5,127 nucleotides of DNA from Deltaproteobacteria bacterium RBG_16_54_18 (GTDB lineage: Bacteria; Desulfobacterota; B13-G15; RBG-16-54-18): assembly GCA_001797935.1 (NCBI GenBank), contig MGQT01000100.1, positions 1,731-6,857 of the forward strand. The letters run 5' to 3'. Of this stretch, positions 1 through 5,127 are shown one piece after another. The translations under genes were made by a program, and so were the position numbers. The notes below the pieces were generated by a model. It was not told the origin of the DNA and searched no databases. It saw nothing but the letters and a program-made list of their open reading frames with translations. The stretch's first letter is position 1. Each line of letters opens with the position of its first letter.

Positions 1-16
1 GGGCGGAAGAACTCAT
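1..16 (-). CDS. Start of a gene overlapping the ftsH stop (partial, runs off left edge)
   Basis: Reading leftward, the last ftsH codon is followed by TGA, and the A of the preceding GCA codon combines with it into ATGA. This gives a four-base stop/start overlap typical of translationally coupled genes. The five visible codons read M-S-S-S-A and then leave the window. A strong purine-rich Shine-Dalgarno sequence lies 9 bases upstream, inside the ftsH coding sequence, and supports a real start. From established gene order, ftsH is often followed by folP (dihydropteroate synthase) and glmM, so folP is the leading guess. Five residues cannot confirm this, and no symbol is assigned. The start itself is fairly likely; the identity is inference only. 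Confidence 0.5.
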
Positions 17-1803
17 GCGACGGAACCTTCCTGAATGATCTGCTCTATTTCTTCACCGGAGAGGGACTCACGCTCCAACAACGAGGTAGCCACGCGGTGC
101 AACGTCTTGATGTTTTTCTTGATGACCTGCTTGGCCCGCGTATAGCACTCCATCACAATCCGCTTTATCTCGCGGTCGATCTCCTGGGCGGTCTGCTCGC
201 TGTAGTCCCGGTGCTGGGCGATTTCCCTACCGAGGAAAATCTCTTCTTCCTTCTGCCCGAAGGCAAGGGGCCCCATCGCCTCACTCATCCCCCATTCACA
301 CACCATCTTGCGGGCCACCTCAGTGGCCTTTTCGATGTCGTTGCCCGCGCCGGTGGTAAAGCGTTTGAGGACCAGCTCCTCTGCCGCCCGCCCCCCCATC
401 AGCGTCGTGATATTCGTCAGGAGGTACTCGTGGGAGTAGAGGTGCCGCTCATCGAGCGGGAGCTGCTGGGTCAGCCCAAGGGCGTGGCCGCGCGGGATAA
501 TGGTGACTTTATGGATGGGATCGGAGCCAGGGATTAACTTCGCCACCAGGGCGTGTCCCGCCTCGTGATAGGCGGTATCCTTCTTCTCTTCATCGCTGAT
601 GATGAGACTGCGCCGCTCCGTCCCCATGAGCACCTTGTCCTTGGCCTGCTCCAAGTCTTTCATGCCGATGTGTTTTTTGTTGTGTTTCGCAGCCAGTAAG
701 GCCGCCTCGTTCACCAGATTCTCCAAATCGGCACCGGTAAAACCCGGCGTCCCCCGGGCCAAAATGGCAAGCTTCACATCATCGGCAAGCGGCGAGTTCT
801 GGGAATGCACGCGCAGGATCTCTTCCCGCCCCTTGATATCGGGGATCGGAACGATGACCTGCCGGTCGAACCGGCCCGGGCGCAGGAGGGCGGGATCCAG
901 GATGTCGGGCCGGTTGGTGGCCGCAATCAGAATGACCCCTTCGTTGACCTCAAAGCCGTCCATCTCCACGAGGAGTTGGTTCAAGGTCTGCTCCCGTTCG
1001 TCATGCCCGCCGCCGAGCCCTGCCCCTCGGTACCTCCCCACGGCATCGAGCTCGTCGATGAAAATGATACAGGGGTTGCTCCGCTTGGCCTGCATAAAGA
1101 GATCGCGTACCCGCGACGCCCCGACCCCTACAAACATCTCCACAAAGTCGGAGCCGCTGATGCTGAAGAAGGGGACATCCGCCTCGCCGGCGATGGCACG
1201 CGCGAGCAGGGTCTTACCCGTCCCCGGAGGGCCGACCAGCAGGACCCCCTTGGGTATCCTCCCCCCTAGCTTGGTGAACTTCTGCGGATCCCTCAAAAAC
1301 TCGATGACCTCCGTGACCTCATCCTTAGACTCCTCGATGCCGGCCACGTCCTTAAACGTGACCTTCTTGCCTTGATCTTTGAGAAAGACGCGAGCCCGGC
1401 TTTTGCCGAACGACATGGCCTTGCCCCCGCCGATCTGCATCTGCCGCATAAAAAAGATGTATACTCCGATCAGGAGGAGCACGAACAGGCCGTTGAACAG
1501 AAGAGACTGCCAAAAGCCCGAGTCCTTCTCCGGCTTGGCAGCTATCTGGACACCCTTCTCGCGCAGCATCTTGACCAGATCGGGATCGTGAGGGGCATAC
1601 GTCTTAAAAGAGGACCCGTTCCGATATTGCCCCGTTATTTCGTTCCCCTGGATCGTGACGCTGGCCACCGTGCCCGAATTCACGGCGCCGATGAATTCGC
1701 TGAAAATGGTCTCCTGTGCCTTGGGCTTTTGGGCCGACCACGACTGCCAAATAAAAATCGCCGTCAAACCGATCATCAGCCAAAAAATCAAGTTTCTATG
1801 CAT
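13..1803 (-). CDS. ftsH: ATP-dependent zinc metalloprotease FtsH
   Basis: This inner-membrane AAA+ protease unfolds and degrades misassembled membrane proteins and selected cytosolic regulators, normally as a hexamer. The 596 residues are complete. A first membrane segment lies at about residues 4-20, followed by a short periplasmic domain (about 25-97) and a second membrane segment (about 99-118). The ATPase has Walker A GPPGTGKT at 191-198, the FVGVG pore loop at 224-228, Walker B IIFIDE ending at D250-E251, and the second region of homology with arginine-finger candidates R308 and R311. The protease domain has HEAGH at 413-417, and D489 in the GNDIEKAT stretch is the expected third zinc ligand. 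All key residues are present. It is shorter than E. coli FtsH (about 644) mainly at the C-terminus, which is common in the family. The start fits because the polar N-terminus leads straight into the first membrane helix. It is transcribed divergently from nadE and overlaps the next gene by four bases. Confidence 0.98.
   Translation of the reverse strand: MHRNLIFWLMIGLTAIFIWQSWSAQKPKAQETIFSEFIGAVNSGTVASVTIQGNEITGQYRNGSSFKTYAPHDPDLVKMLREKGVQIAAKPEKDSGFWQSLLFNGLFVLLLIGVYIFFMRQMQIGGGKAMSFGKSRARVFLKDQGKKVTFKDVAGIEESKDEVTEVIEFLRDPQKFTKLGGRIPKGVLLVGPPGTGKTLLARAIAGEADVPFFSISGSDFVEMFVGVGASRVRDLFMQAKRSNPCIIFIDELDAVGRYRGAGLGGGHDEREQTLNQLLVEMDGFEVNEGVILIAATNRPDILDPALLRPGRFDRQVIVPIPDIKGREEILRVHSQNSPLADDVKLAILARGTPGFTGADLENLVNEAALLAAKHNKKHIGMKDLEQAKDKVLMGTERRSLIISDEEKKDTAYHEAGHALVAKLIPGSDPIHKVTIIPRGHALGLTQQLPLDERHLYSHEYLLTNITTLMGGRAAEELVLKRFTTGAGNDIEKATEVARKMVCEWGMSEAMGPLAFGQKEEEIFLGREIAQHRDYSEQTAQEIDREIKRIVMECYTRAKQVIKKNIKTLHRVATSLLERESLSGEEIEQIIQEGSVA
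26..32 (-). promoter_or_regulatory. Shine-Dalgarno for the gene downstream of ftsH
   Basis: On the minus strand this reads AGGAAGG, a near-ideal match to the anti-Shine-Dalgarno, with 9 bases between it and the ATG at 16-14. It sits within the last codons of ftsH. Ribosomes finishing ftsH could therefore reinitiate or be recruited here, which supports coupled translation. Confidence 0.55.
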
Positions 1804-1816
1804 TGGGCCTTTCGCA

Positions 1817-1825
1817 CCTCACCTT
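1817..1825 (-). promoter_or_regulatory. Probable ribosome binding site of ftsH
   Basis: On the minus strand the ftsH leader contains AAGGTGAGG here. Its 3' end lies 13 bases from the ATG, which is long. The inner GAGGTG (1815-1820) gives 11 bases. A second purine patch, AAAGG at 1808-1812, leaves only 4 bases. Neither spacing is ideal, so which patch is used cannot be decided from sequence. The start codon is supported mainly by the conserved FtsH N-terminus. Confidence 0.5.
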
Positions 1826-1849
1826 CTTGCGTATCTGCGGCATAATTTT

Positions 1850-1878
1850 TTTATAACATAATTGCGGAAACGCGGCAA
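1850..1878 (-). promoter_or_regulatory. Predicted sigma-70-type promoter for ftsH, extended -10
   Basis: Reading leftward, TTGCCG (1878-1873) and TATAAA (1855-1850) are separated by exactly 17 bases. The -10 is preceded by TGT, giving the extended -10 form TGnTATAAA. Transcription would begin near 1843, leaving a leader of about 40 bases that contains the putative ribosome binding site. The hexamers match consensus at 4 of 6 and 5 of 6 positions. I saw no sigma-32-like or CIRCE heat-shock element, although ftsH is heat-inducible in some bacteria. Confidence 0.6.
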
Positions 1879-1892
1879 CTAAAATGGCCGCC

Positions 1893-1907
1893 GGGGTAAA
1901 GCGCCCC
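1893..1907. repeat. Small GC-rich inverted repeat between the divergent promoters
   Basis: GGGG at 1893-1896 pairs with CCCC at 1904-1907, with a T-G wobble pair (1897/1903) inside, leaving a five-base loop. It lies in the 46 bp between the two predicted -35 elements, where a regulator could act on both promoters. The stem is short, so chance is a real alternative. I cannot assign it to any known operator. Confidence 0.2.
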
Positions 1908-1924
1908 ACGATGATATACGCCTG

Positions 1925-1951
1925 TTGACATGATGATCCCTGATGTATAAT
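1925..1951 (+). promoter_or_regulatory. Predicted sigma-70-type promoter for nadE, perfect hexamers, 15-bp spacer
   Basis: TTGACA at 1925-1930 and TATAAT at 1946-1951 both match the sigma-70 consensus at all six positions. The spacer is 15 bp, two shorter than the 17-bp optimum, which normally weakens a promoter or makes it dependent on DNA topology or a regulator. Transcription would start near 1957-1959, giving a leader of about 22 bases that just holds the Shine-Dalgarno sequence before the ATG at 1980. The position relative to the gene strongly supports function. Confidence 0.75.
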
Positions 1952-1965
1952 GTGAGGAGACACCC

Positions 1966-1971
1966 GAGGGA
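1966..1971 (+). promoter_or_regulatory. Ribosome binding site of nadE
   Basis: GAGGGA lies 8 bases upstream of the ATG at 1980-1982, close to optimal spacing. It supports that start, which also gives the expected nitrilase-domain opening (MRPIRIALAQ). A second purine patch, GAGGAGA at 1954-1960, is too far from the start to be the main site. Confidence 0.7.
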
Positions 1972-1979
1972 ACGAGCAG

Positions 1980-3722
1980 ATGAGGCCCATCAGGATTGCG
2001 TTGGCCCAGATCAACGCCACCGTAGGTGACGTGACGGGGAACACCCGTCTGATACAGGCACACATTGAACAGGCCCGCGCGCTCAGGGTCGATCTCGTCG
2101 TCTTCCCCGAATTGGCGATCACCGGGTACCCCCCGGAAGACCTCCTCCTCATGCCCCGCTTTATCCAGCAAAACCTCAAGGCCCTGGACGAGATCGTGAA
2201 GGCCGCGCATGGCCTGACCGCCGTGGTGGGCTTTGTCGACAAACAAGACGACAGCTACAATGCAGCTGCCCTGATCCACGACGGCACGCTGATAGACCGC
2301 TACCATAAGGTCTTTCTCCCCAACTACAGTGTCTTTGACGAGGACCGCTATTTTCAGGGAGGCAAGGCGGCCATGGTCTTTGAGCTGCAGGGCGTCAAGG
2401 TCGGGATGAGCATCTGCGAGGACATCTGGCATGCCGGCGATCCGATCAAGACCGAGACCGTGCTCGGCGATGCCGAGGTCGTGCTCAACATCTCCGCCTC
2501 ACCCTTCCATGCCGGCAAACGGGAGGCCCGCCAACAGATGCTCGCCGGCCAGGCGCGTGATAACGCGGCCTGTATCGCGTACGTCAACATGGTGGGGGGG
2601 CAGGATGAACTGGTGTTCGACGGCAACAGTATGCTTATCGCGCCTGACGGGGGGATAATCGCCCAGGCCCACTCGTTTGCCGAGGACCTTCTCGTCGTCG
2701 ACCTCGACGCGGACATGGCCTTCAGGGCCAGGCTCCACGATCCTCGCCGGAGAAAGGAAAAACAGAACTATCCCGCAGATCACCTCCCCTTGCAGAGCGT
2801 GAGCCTACCAGTGGCGAAAAAGATAGCGGCCCCCAAGCCCCCCCTGGCGCGGCACGAGCCGATCCTCTACGATACCATAGCCGAAATCTATCAGGCCCTG
2901 ATCGTCGGCACCCACGATTATTGCCGTAAAAACGGCTTTCAAAAGTTCTACCTCGGCTTAAGCGGAGGGATCGATTCCGCCGTCGTGGCGGCGATCGCCG
3001 TCGACGCCCTGGGGAAAGAGAACGTCACCGTCGTGGCCATGCCCTCCCCCTTTTCCAGCGCAGAAAGCCTGGAAGATGCCCGGCAGCTGGCCGTGGCCCT
3101 CGGGATAAAACTCCTGGAGATCCCTATTGCTGCCGTCTTGCGTTCCTATCTCGACACCCTGAACCCCCTGTTTCAGGGAAGGCCGGCGGATATCACCGAA
3201 GAAAACATCCAGGCGAGGATCAGGGGAAATATCCTCATGGCCCTGGCCAACAAATTCAATGCCTTGGTCCTCGCGACCGGCAATAAAAGCGAGCTCAGCA
3301 CGGGTTACTGTACCCTGTATGGCGATATGGCCGGGGGATTTGCCGTCATCAGGGATTGCCCCAAGACCCTGGTCTATCACCTGGCGGAATATAAAAATAA
3401 AAAAGAGCGGAAGGAAATAATTCCCGCGCGCGTTATCCAGAAAGAGCCCACGGCAGAACTGCGCCCGAATCAAAAGGACAGCGACACCCTCCCCCCCTAT
3501 GCCCTCTTAGACCCTATCCTCCAGGCCTATGTGGAAGAGGATAAGGGGGCCGATGAGATCGTCGCCCTGGGGTTTGCCCCGGAGACGGTCAAGGAAATCA
3601 TCGAGCGGGTGGACCGTAACGAATATAAGAGGCGCCAAGGGCCTCCGGGGATCAAGATCACCCCCCGGGCCCTGGGCAAAGACCGGCGCCTCCCCATCAC
3701 CAACCGGTACCGGAACTTTTAG
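1980..3722 (+). CDS. nadE: Glutamine-dependent NAD+ synthetase
   Basis: It catalyses the last step of NAD biosynthesis: ATP-dependent amidation of nicotinate adenine dinucleotide (deamido-NAD) to NAD+ using ammonia released from glutamine. It is cytosolic. The 580 residues form two domains. The N-terminal nitrilase-type glutaminase (about 1-270) carries a complete Glu-Lys-Cys triad: E44 in FPELAITGYPPEDLL, K110 in RYHKVFLPNY and C146 in MSICEDIW. The C-terminal synthetase (about 295-580) has the ATP pyrophosphatase loop SGGIDS at 328-333, the NKSELSTGYCTLYGDMAGG signature at 435-453, and the PTAELRPNQKDSDTLPPY segment at 490-507. The length fits the shorter two-domain bacterial form; the mycobacterial type is about 100 residues longer. 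The frame is intact, and both ammonia production and synthesis should be functional. It is monocistronic as far as visible: its own promoter lies upstream and the next gene is convergent. The family also uses the symbol nadE for ammonia-only enzymes, which this is not. Confidence 0.97.
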   Translation: MRPIRIALAQINATVGDVTGNTRLIQAHIEQARALRVDLVVFPELAITGYPPEDLLLMPRFIQQNLKALDEIVKAAHGLTAVVGFVDKQDDSYNAAALIHDGTLIDRYHKVFLPNYSVFDEDRYFQGGKAAMVFELQGVKVGMSICEDIWHAGDPIKTETVLGDAEVVLNISASPFHAGKREARQQMLAGQARDNAACIAYVNMVGGQDELVFDGNSMLIAPDGGIIAQAHSFAEDLLVVDLDADMAFRARLHDPRRRKEKQNYPADHLPLQSVSLPVAKKIAAPKPPLARHEPILYDTIAEIYQALIVGTHDYCRKNGFQKFYLGLSGGIDSAVVAAIAVDALGKENVTVVAMPSPFSSAESLEDARQLAVALGIKLLEIPIAAVLRSYLDTLNPLFQGRPADITEENIQARIRGNILMALANKFNALVLATGNKSELSTGYCTLYGDMAGGFAVIRDCPKTLVYHLAEYKNKKERKEIIPARVIQKEPTAELRPNQKDSDTLPPYALLDPILQAYVEEDKGADEIVALGFAPETVKEIIERVDRNEYKRRQGPPGIKITPRALGKDRRLPITNRYRNF

Positions 3723-3757
3723 CAGCGTGCCGCACCGATCCCTTACACTATACCCTT
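3723..3757. other. Convergent gap between nadE and the epimerase gene
   Basis: Only 35 bp separate the two stop codons. I see no GC-rich stem followed by a T-run in either direction. The best nearby candidate is the palindrome CCGGTACCGG at 3704-3713, inside the last nadE codons, followed after AAC by TTTT. It can form only a three-pair stem with a four-base loop, too weak to call. Termination may be factor-dependent, or transcripts may overlap the opposing gene. Confidence 0.5.
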
Positions 3758-4714
3758 TTACCCCTTGTCCCGAAACCACTGTACGAAGCGCATAACCCCC
3801 TCCTCGATATTTACCCGAGGGTCATAGCCGAGGAGACGGCGGGCCTTGGCAATATCGGCATAGGTGATGGGGACATCACCGGGCTGCTCAGGCAATTCTT
3901 CCACCTCCGCCTTCTTCCCGAGGGCCCGCTCGATGAGCGAAATGAGATCGCGCAGGGGAGTGGTTTGTGATTCCCCCAGGTTAAAAATATTATACCCCTT
4001 GAGGTTCTGTATTGCCCCCATGATCCCTCCGACGATGTCGTCGATATAGGTATAGTCCCGGCGCGACGTGCCGTCACCGTACAGGGGGATCTTCTTCCCT
4101 TCGTGGAGCAGGCGGGCGAATTTATGGATGGCCATCTCAGGACGCTGCCGGGGACCGTAGACGGTGAAAAACCGCAAACAAAAGATGTTCAGACCGTAGA
4201 GGTGGTGGTAGGCATAGCAGTAAAGCTCCCCCACCCGCTTGGTCACGGCATACGGGGAGATCATGGCATCCAGCCGGTCCTCCTCGGCAAACGGCACCTT
4301 CGTATTGTTTCCGTAGACGGACGAGGAAGACCCGAAGATGAAGCCCGTAACGTCGAACTCACGGCAGGCCTCCAGGAGGTTCAACGTCCCCGTCACGTTC
4401 ACCTCCTCGTAGAGCAAGGGTTGCTGGATGGAGGGGCGTACCCCGGCCCTGGCCGCCAGGTGGATTATTAAATCAAACGATGATCTTCTGAATAAATCCT
4501 CCAGAAGCCCCTTGTCCCTGATATCACCCTCTACGAACTGGAATAACCCATCCCCCCCGCTCGCCTGAATCTCCTGCAAATTTCTCCGCTTGATTGCCGG
4601 ATCATAGAAGGGGTCGAAGTTGTCCAGGCAGACGATCGCATGCCCCTCTGCGCGGAGGCGCTGGCAGAGGTGCGAACCGATAAAGCCAATCCCGCCGGTG
4701 ACTAAGACCCGCAT
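3758..4714 (-). CDS. NAD-dependent nucleotide-sugar epimerase, probably UDP-glucuronate 4-epimerase type
   Basis: This extended short-chain dehydrogenase acts on a nucleotide sugar in the cytoplasm, most likely inverting C4 of a UDP-hexose or UDP-hexuronate through a keto intermediate for surface polysaccharide synthesis. The 318 residues are complete. The N-terminal Rossmann fold has TGGIGFIGSH (GxxGxxG glycines 7, 10, 13) and D31-N32 for the NAD ribose. GSSSSVYG at 128-135 supplies the catalytic serine region, and the YxxxK pair is Y155-K159. The substrate half contains FFTVYGPRQRPEMAIHKF and the RRDYTYIDDI stretch. Three stretches resemble UDP-glucuronate 4-epimerases (UDP-GlcA to UDP-GalA): DNFDPFYDPAIKRRNL near 31-46, RAGVRPSI at 89-96 and the C-terminal QPGDVPITYADI. 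UDP-glucose 4-epimerase or a related dehydratase remains possible. The gene follows the unidentified gene by 15 bp and is probably cotranscribed with it. The family assignment is secure; the substrate is inferred. Confidence 0.9.
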   Translation of the reverse strand: MRVLVTGGIGFIGSHLCQRLRAEGHAIVCLDNFDPFYDPAIKRRNLQEIQASGGDGLFQFVEGDIRDKGLLEDLFRRSSFDLIIHLAARAGVRPSIQQPLLYEEVNVTGTLNLLEACREFDVTGFIFGSSSSVYGNNTKVPFAEEDRLDAMISPYAVTKRVGELYCYAYHHLYGLNIFCLRFFTVYGPRQRPEMAIHKFARLLHEGKKIPLYGDGTSRRDYTYIDDIVGGIMGAIQNLKGYNIFNLGESQTTPLRDLISLIERALGKKAEVEELPEQPGDVPITYADIAKARRLLGYDPRVNIEEGVMRFVQWFRDKG

Positions 4715-4725
4715 GAAAACCGATA

Positions 4726-4730
4726 TCCTC
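4726..4730 (-). promoter_or_regulatory. Ribosome binding site of the epimerase gene
   Basis: On the minus strand GAGGA lies 11 bases upstream of the ATG at 4714-4712, slightly long spacing. Its first base is the last base of the upstream gene's TAG stop. This places the ribosome landing site at the point of termination and suggests coupled translation of the two genes. Confidence 0.5.
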
Positions 4731-5127
4731 TATTTGTCCGGCCCATCTGCGCCGCCCCTATCCCCGCCAAACTGATCCGCGACAATGAAGTACACGAATA
4801 CCTGGCCATCCTTTTTGCGATTCATCATGACATAGGTCATGCCCGTATAGACATAACCCAGCACCTCCCCCGTCACGTTGACGATGTTGAGTGCCCGTGG
4901 TTCGAAGGGGATATTATATTGGCGGTTGACGTATTGATCATCCAGACGATGGATGGCATAAATAATCTCCGTTGTCTTCAGAGGCCTTCCCCAGAGTTGA
5001 GAACCGAGGGTATACGAATCTTTGCGATCAAAGAGCAGCGCTGTCGGGTTTTCCTGCGTCCCGGCGGAGTAGACGTCAAATTCCTTGAAGAATTCCTGAT
5101 CAAAGGCCCTGATCTTGGTAGTTACTG
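4730..5127 (-). CDS. Unidentified protein, C-terminal 131 residues (5' end beyond the window)
   Basis: An open frame enters from the right edge and ends at TAG (4732-4730), giving 131 codons without a stop and with codon use like that of its neighbours. No convincing start is visible: the only methionines are close to the C-terminus, in a stretch reading YTGMTYVMMNRKKDGQVF. The real start therefore lies outside. I do not recognise the family. The visible part has no membrane segment. It is rich in aromatic residues and alternating hydrophobic patterns that suggest mainly beta structure, for example ALNIVNVTGEVLGYVYTGMT at 78-97. It ends in a flexible glycine/aspartate tail, GGDRGGADGPDK. The part that would show a signal peptide or lipobox is missing. 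The gene ends 15 bp before the epimerase, so the two probably share an operon. That hints at, but does not prove, a role near envelope or polysaccharide biology. Confidence 0.8.
   Translation of the reverse strand, partial: VTTKIRAFDQEFFKEFDVYSAGTQENPTALLFDRKDSYTLGSQLWGRPLKTTEIIYAIHRLDDQYVNRQYNIPFEPRALNIVNVTGEVLGYVYTGMTYVMMNRKKDGQVFVYFIVADQFGGDRGGADGPDK

Noticed and set aside
391..397. Seven-base C/G homopolymers (391-397; also 2594-2600 and 3491-3497) as phase-variation tracts
   Set aside because: They are short, occur in housekeeping genes (ftsH, nadE), encode conserved residues and leave the frames intact. They reflect GC-rich codon use.
599..1375. Long plus-strand open frame (258 codons) opposite ftsH
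   Set aside because: It lies wholly antisense to the conserved ATPase domain of ftsH. Its translation is serine/arginine-rich and low in complexity, as expected from reverse-complemented coding sequence at this GC content. It has no recognisable domain.
1804..1979. Riboswitch or small RNA in the ftsH-nadE gap
   Set aside because: The predicted leaders are only about 22 and 40 bases, and I see no extended paired structure that could form an aptamer or a terminator hairpin.
1851..2432. Minus-strand open frame (193 codons) across the nadE promoter and 5' end
   Set aside because: It is antisense to the nadE glutaminase domain and would run through both predicted promoters. It has no recognisable motif and is best explained as a shadow.
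2958..3473. Minus-strand open frame (171 codons) inside nadE
   Set aside because: It is antisense to the conserved synthetase domain, its composition mirrors nadE codons, and no domain is seen.
3704..3720. Palindrome CCGGTACCGG followed by TTTT as a nadE terminator
   Set aside because: The palindrome has no separate loop, so the stem is at most three pairs. It lies within coding sequence and the T-run is only four bases, so it does not qualify as an intrinsic terminator.

Overview
The window looks like ordinary chromosomal sequence from a Gram-negative bacterium of moderately high GC. Both intergenic promoters are sigma-70-like. The FtsH and the glutamine-dependent NAD synthetase look like those of Desulfobacterota (Deltaproteobacteria) or neighbouring phyla such as Nitrospirota or Methylomirabilota, but that placement is an impression from protein style, not a search result. 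No mobile element, CRISPR array, tRNA, rRNA or prophage signal is visible.

Layout from left to right. (1) Positions 1-16, minus strand: the first five codons of a gene that runs off the left edge. Its ATG overlaps the ftsH stop by four bases (ATGA), and a strong Shine-Dalgarno sequence lies inside the ftsH tail. (2) Positions 13-1803, minus: ftsH, complete, encoding the membrane-anchored AAA+ zinc protease. (3) Positions 1804-1979: a 176-bp divergent intergenic region with a promoter on each strand. The plus-strand promoter has two perfect consensus hexamers but only a 15-bp spacer. The minus-strand one has an extended -10. (4) Positions 1980-3722, plus: nadE, complete, the two-domain glutamine-hydrolysing NAD+ synthetase. 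(5) Positions 3723-3757: a 35-bp convergent gap with no convincing terminator. (6) Positions 3758-4714, minus: a complete NAD-dependent nucleotide-sugar epimerase of the SDR superfamily, closest in style to UDP-glucuronate 4-epimerases. (7) Positions 4730 to the right edge, minus: the C-terminal 131 residues of an unrecognised protein ending 15 bp before the epimerase, so the two are probably cotranscribed.

The genes fall into three transcription units: ftsH plus its overlapping downstream partner (leftward), nadE (rightward), and the unknown gene plus epimerase (leftward, converging on nadE). They cover membrane-protein quality control, the last step of NAD biosynthesis and nucleotide-sugar supply for surface polysaccharide. 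The epimerase uses tightly bound NAD, but nothing suggests the three units form one pathway. I found no novel system. The points most worth checking are the unidentified protein at the right edge, the overlapping gene start at the left edge and the short-spaced nadE promoter.
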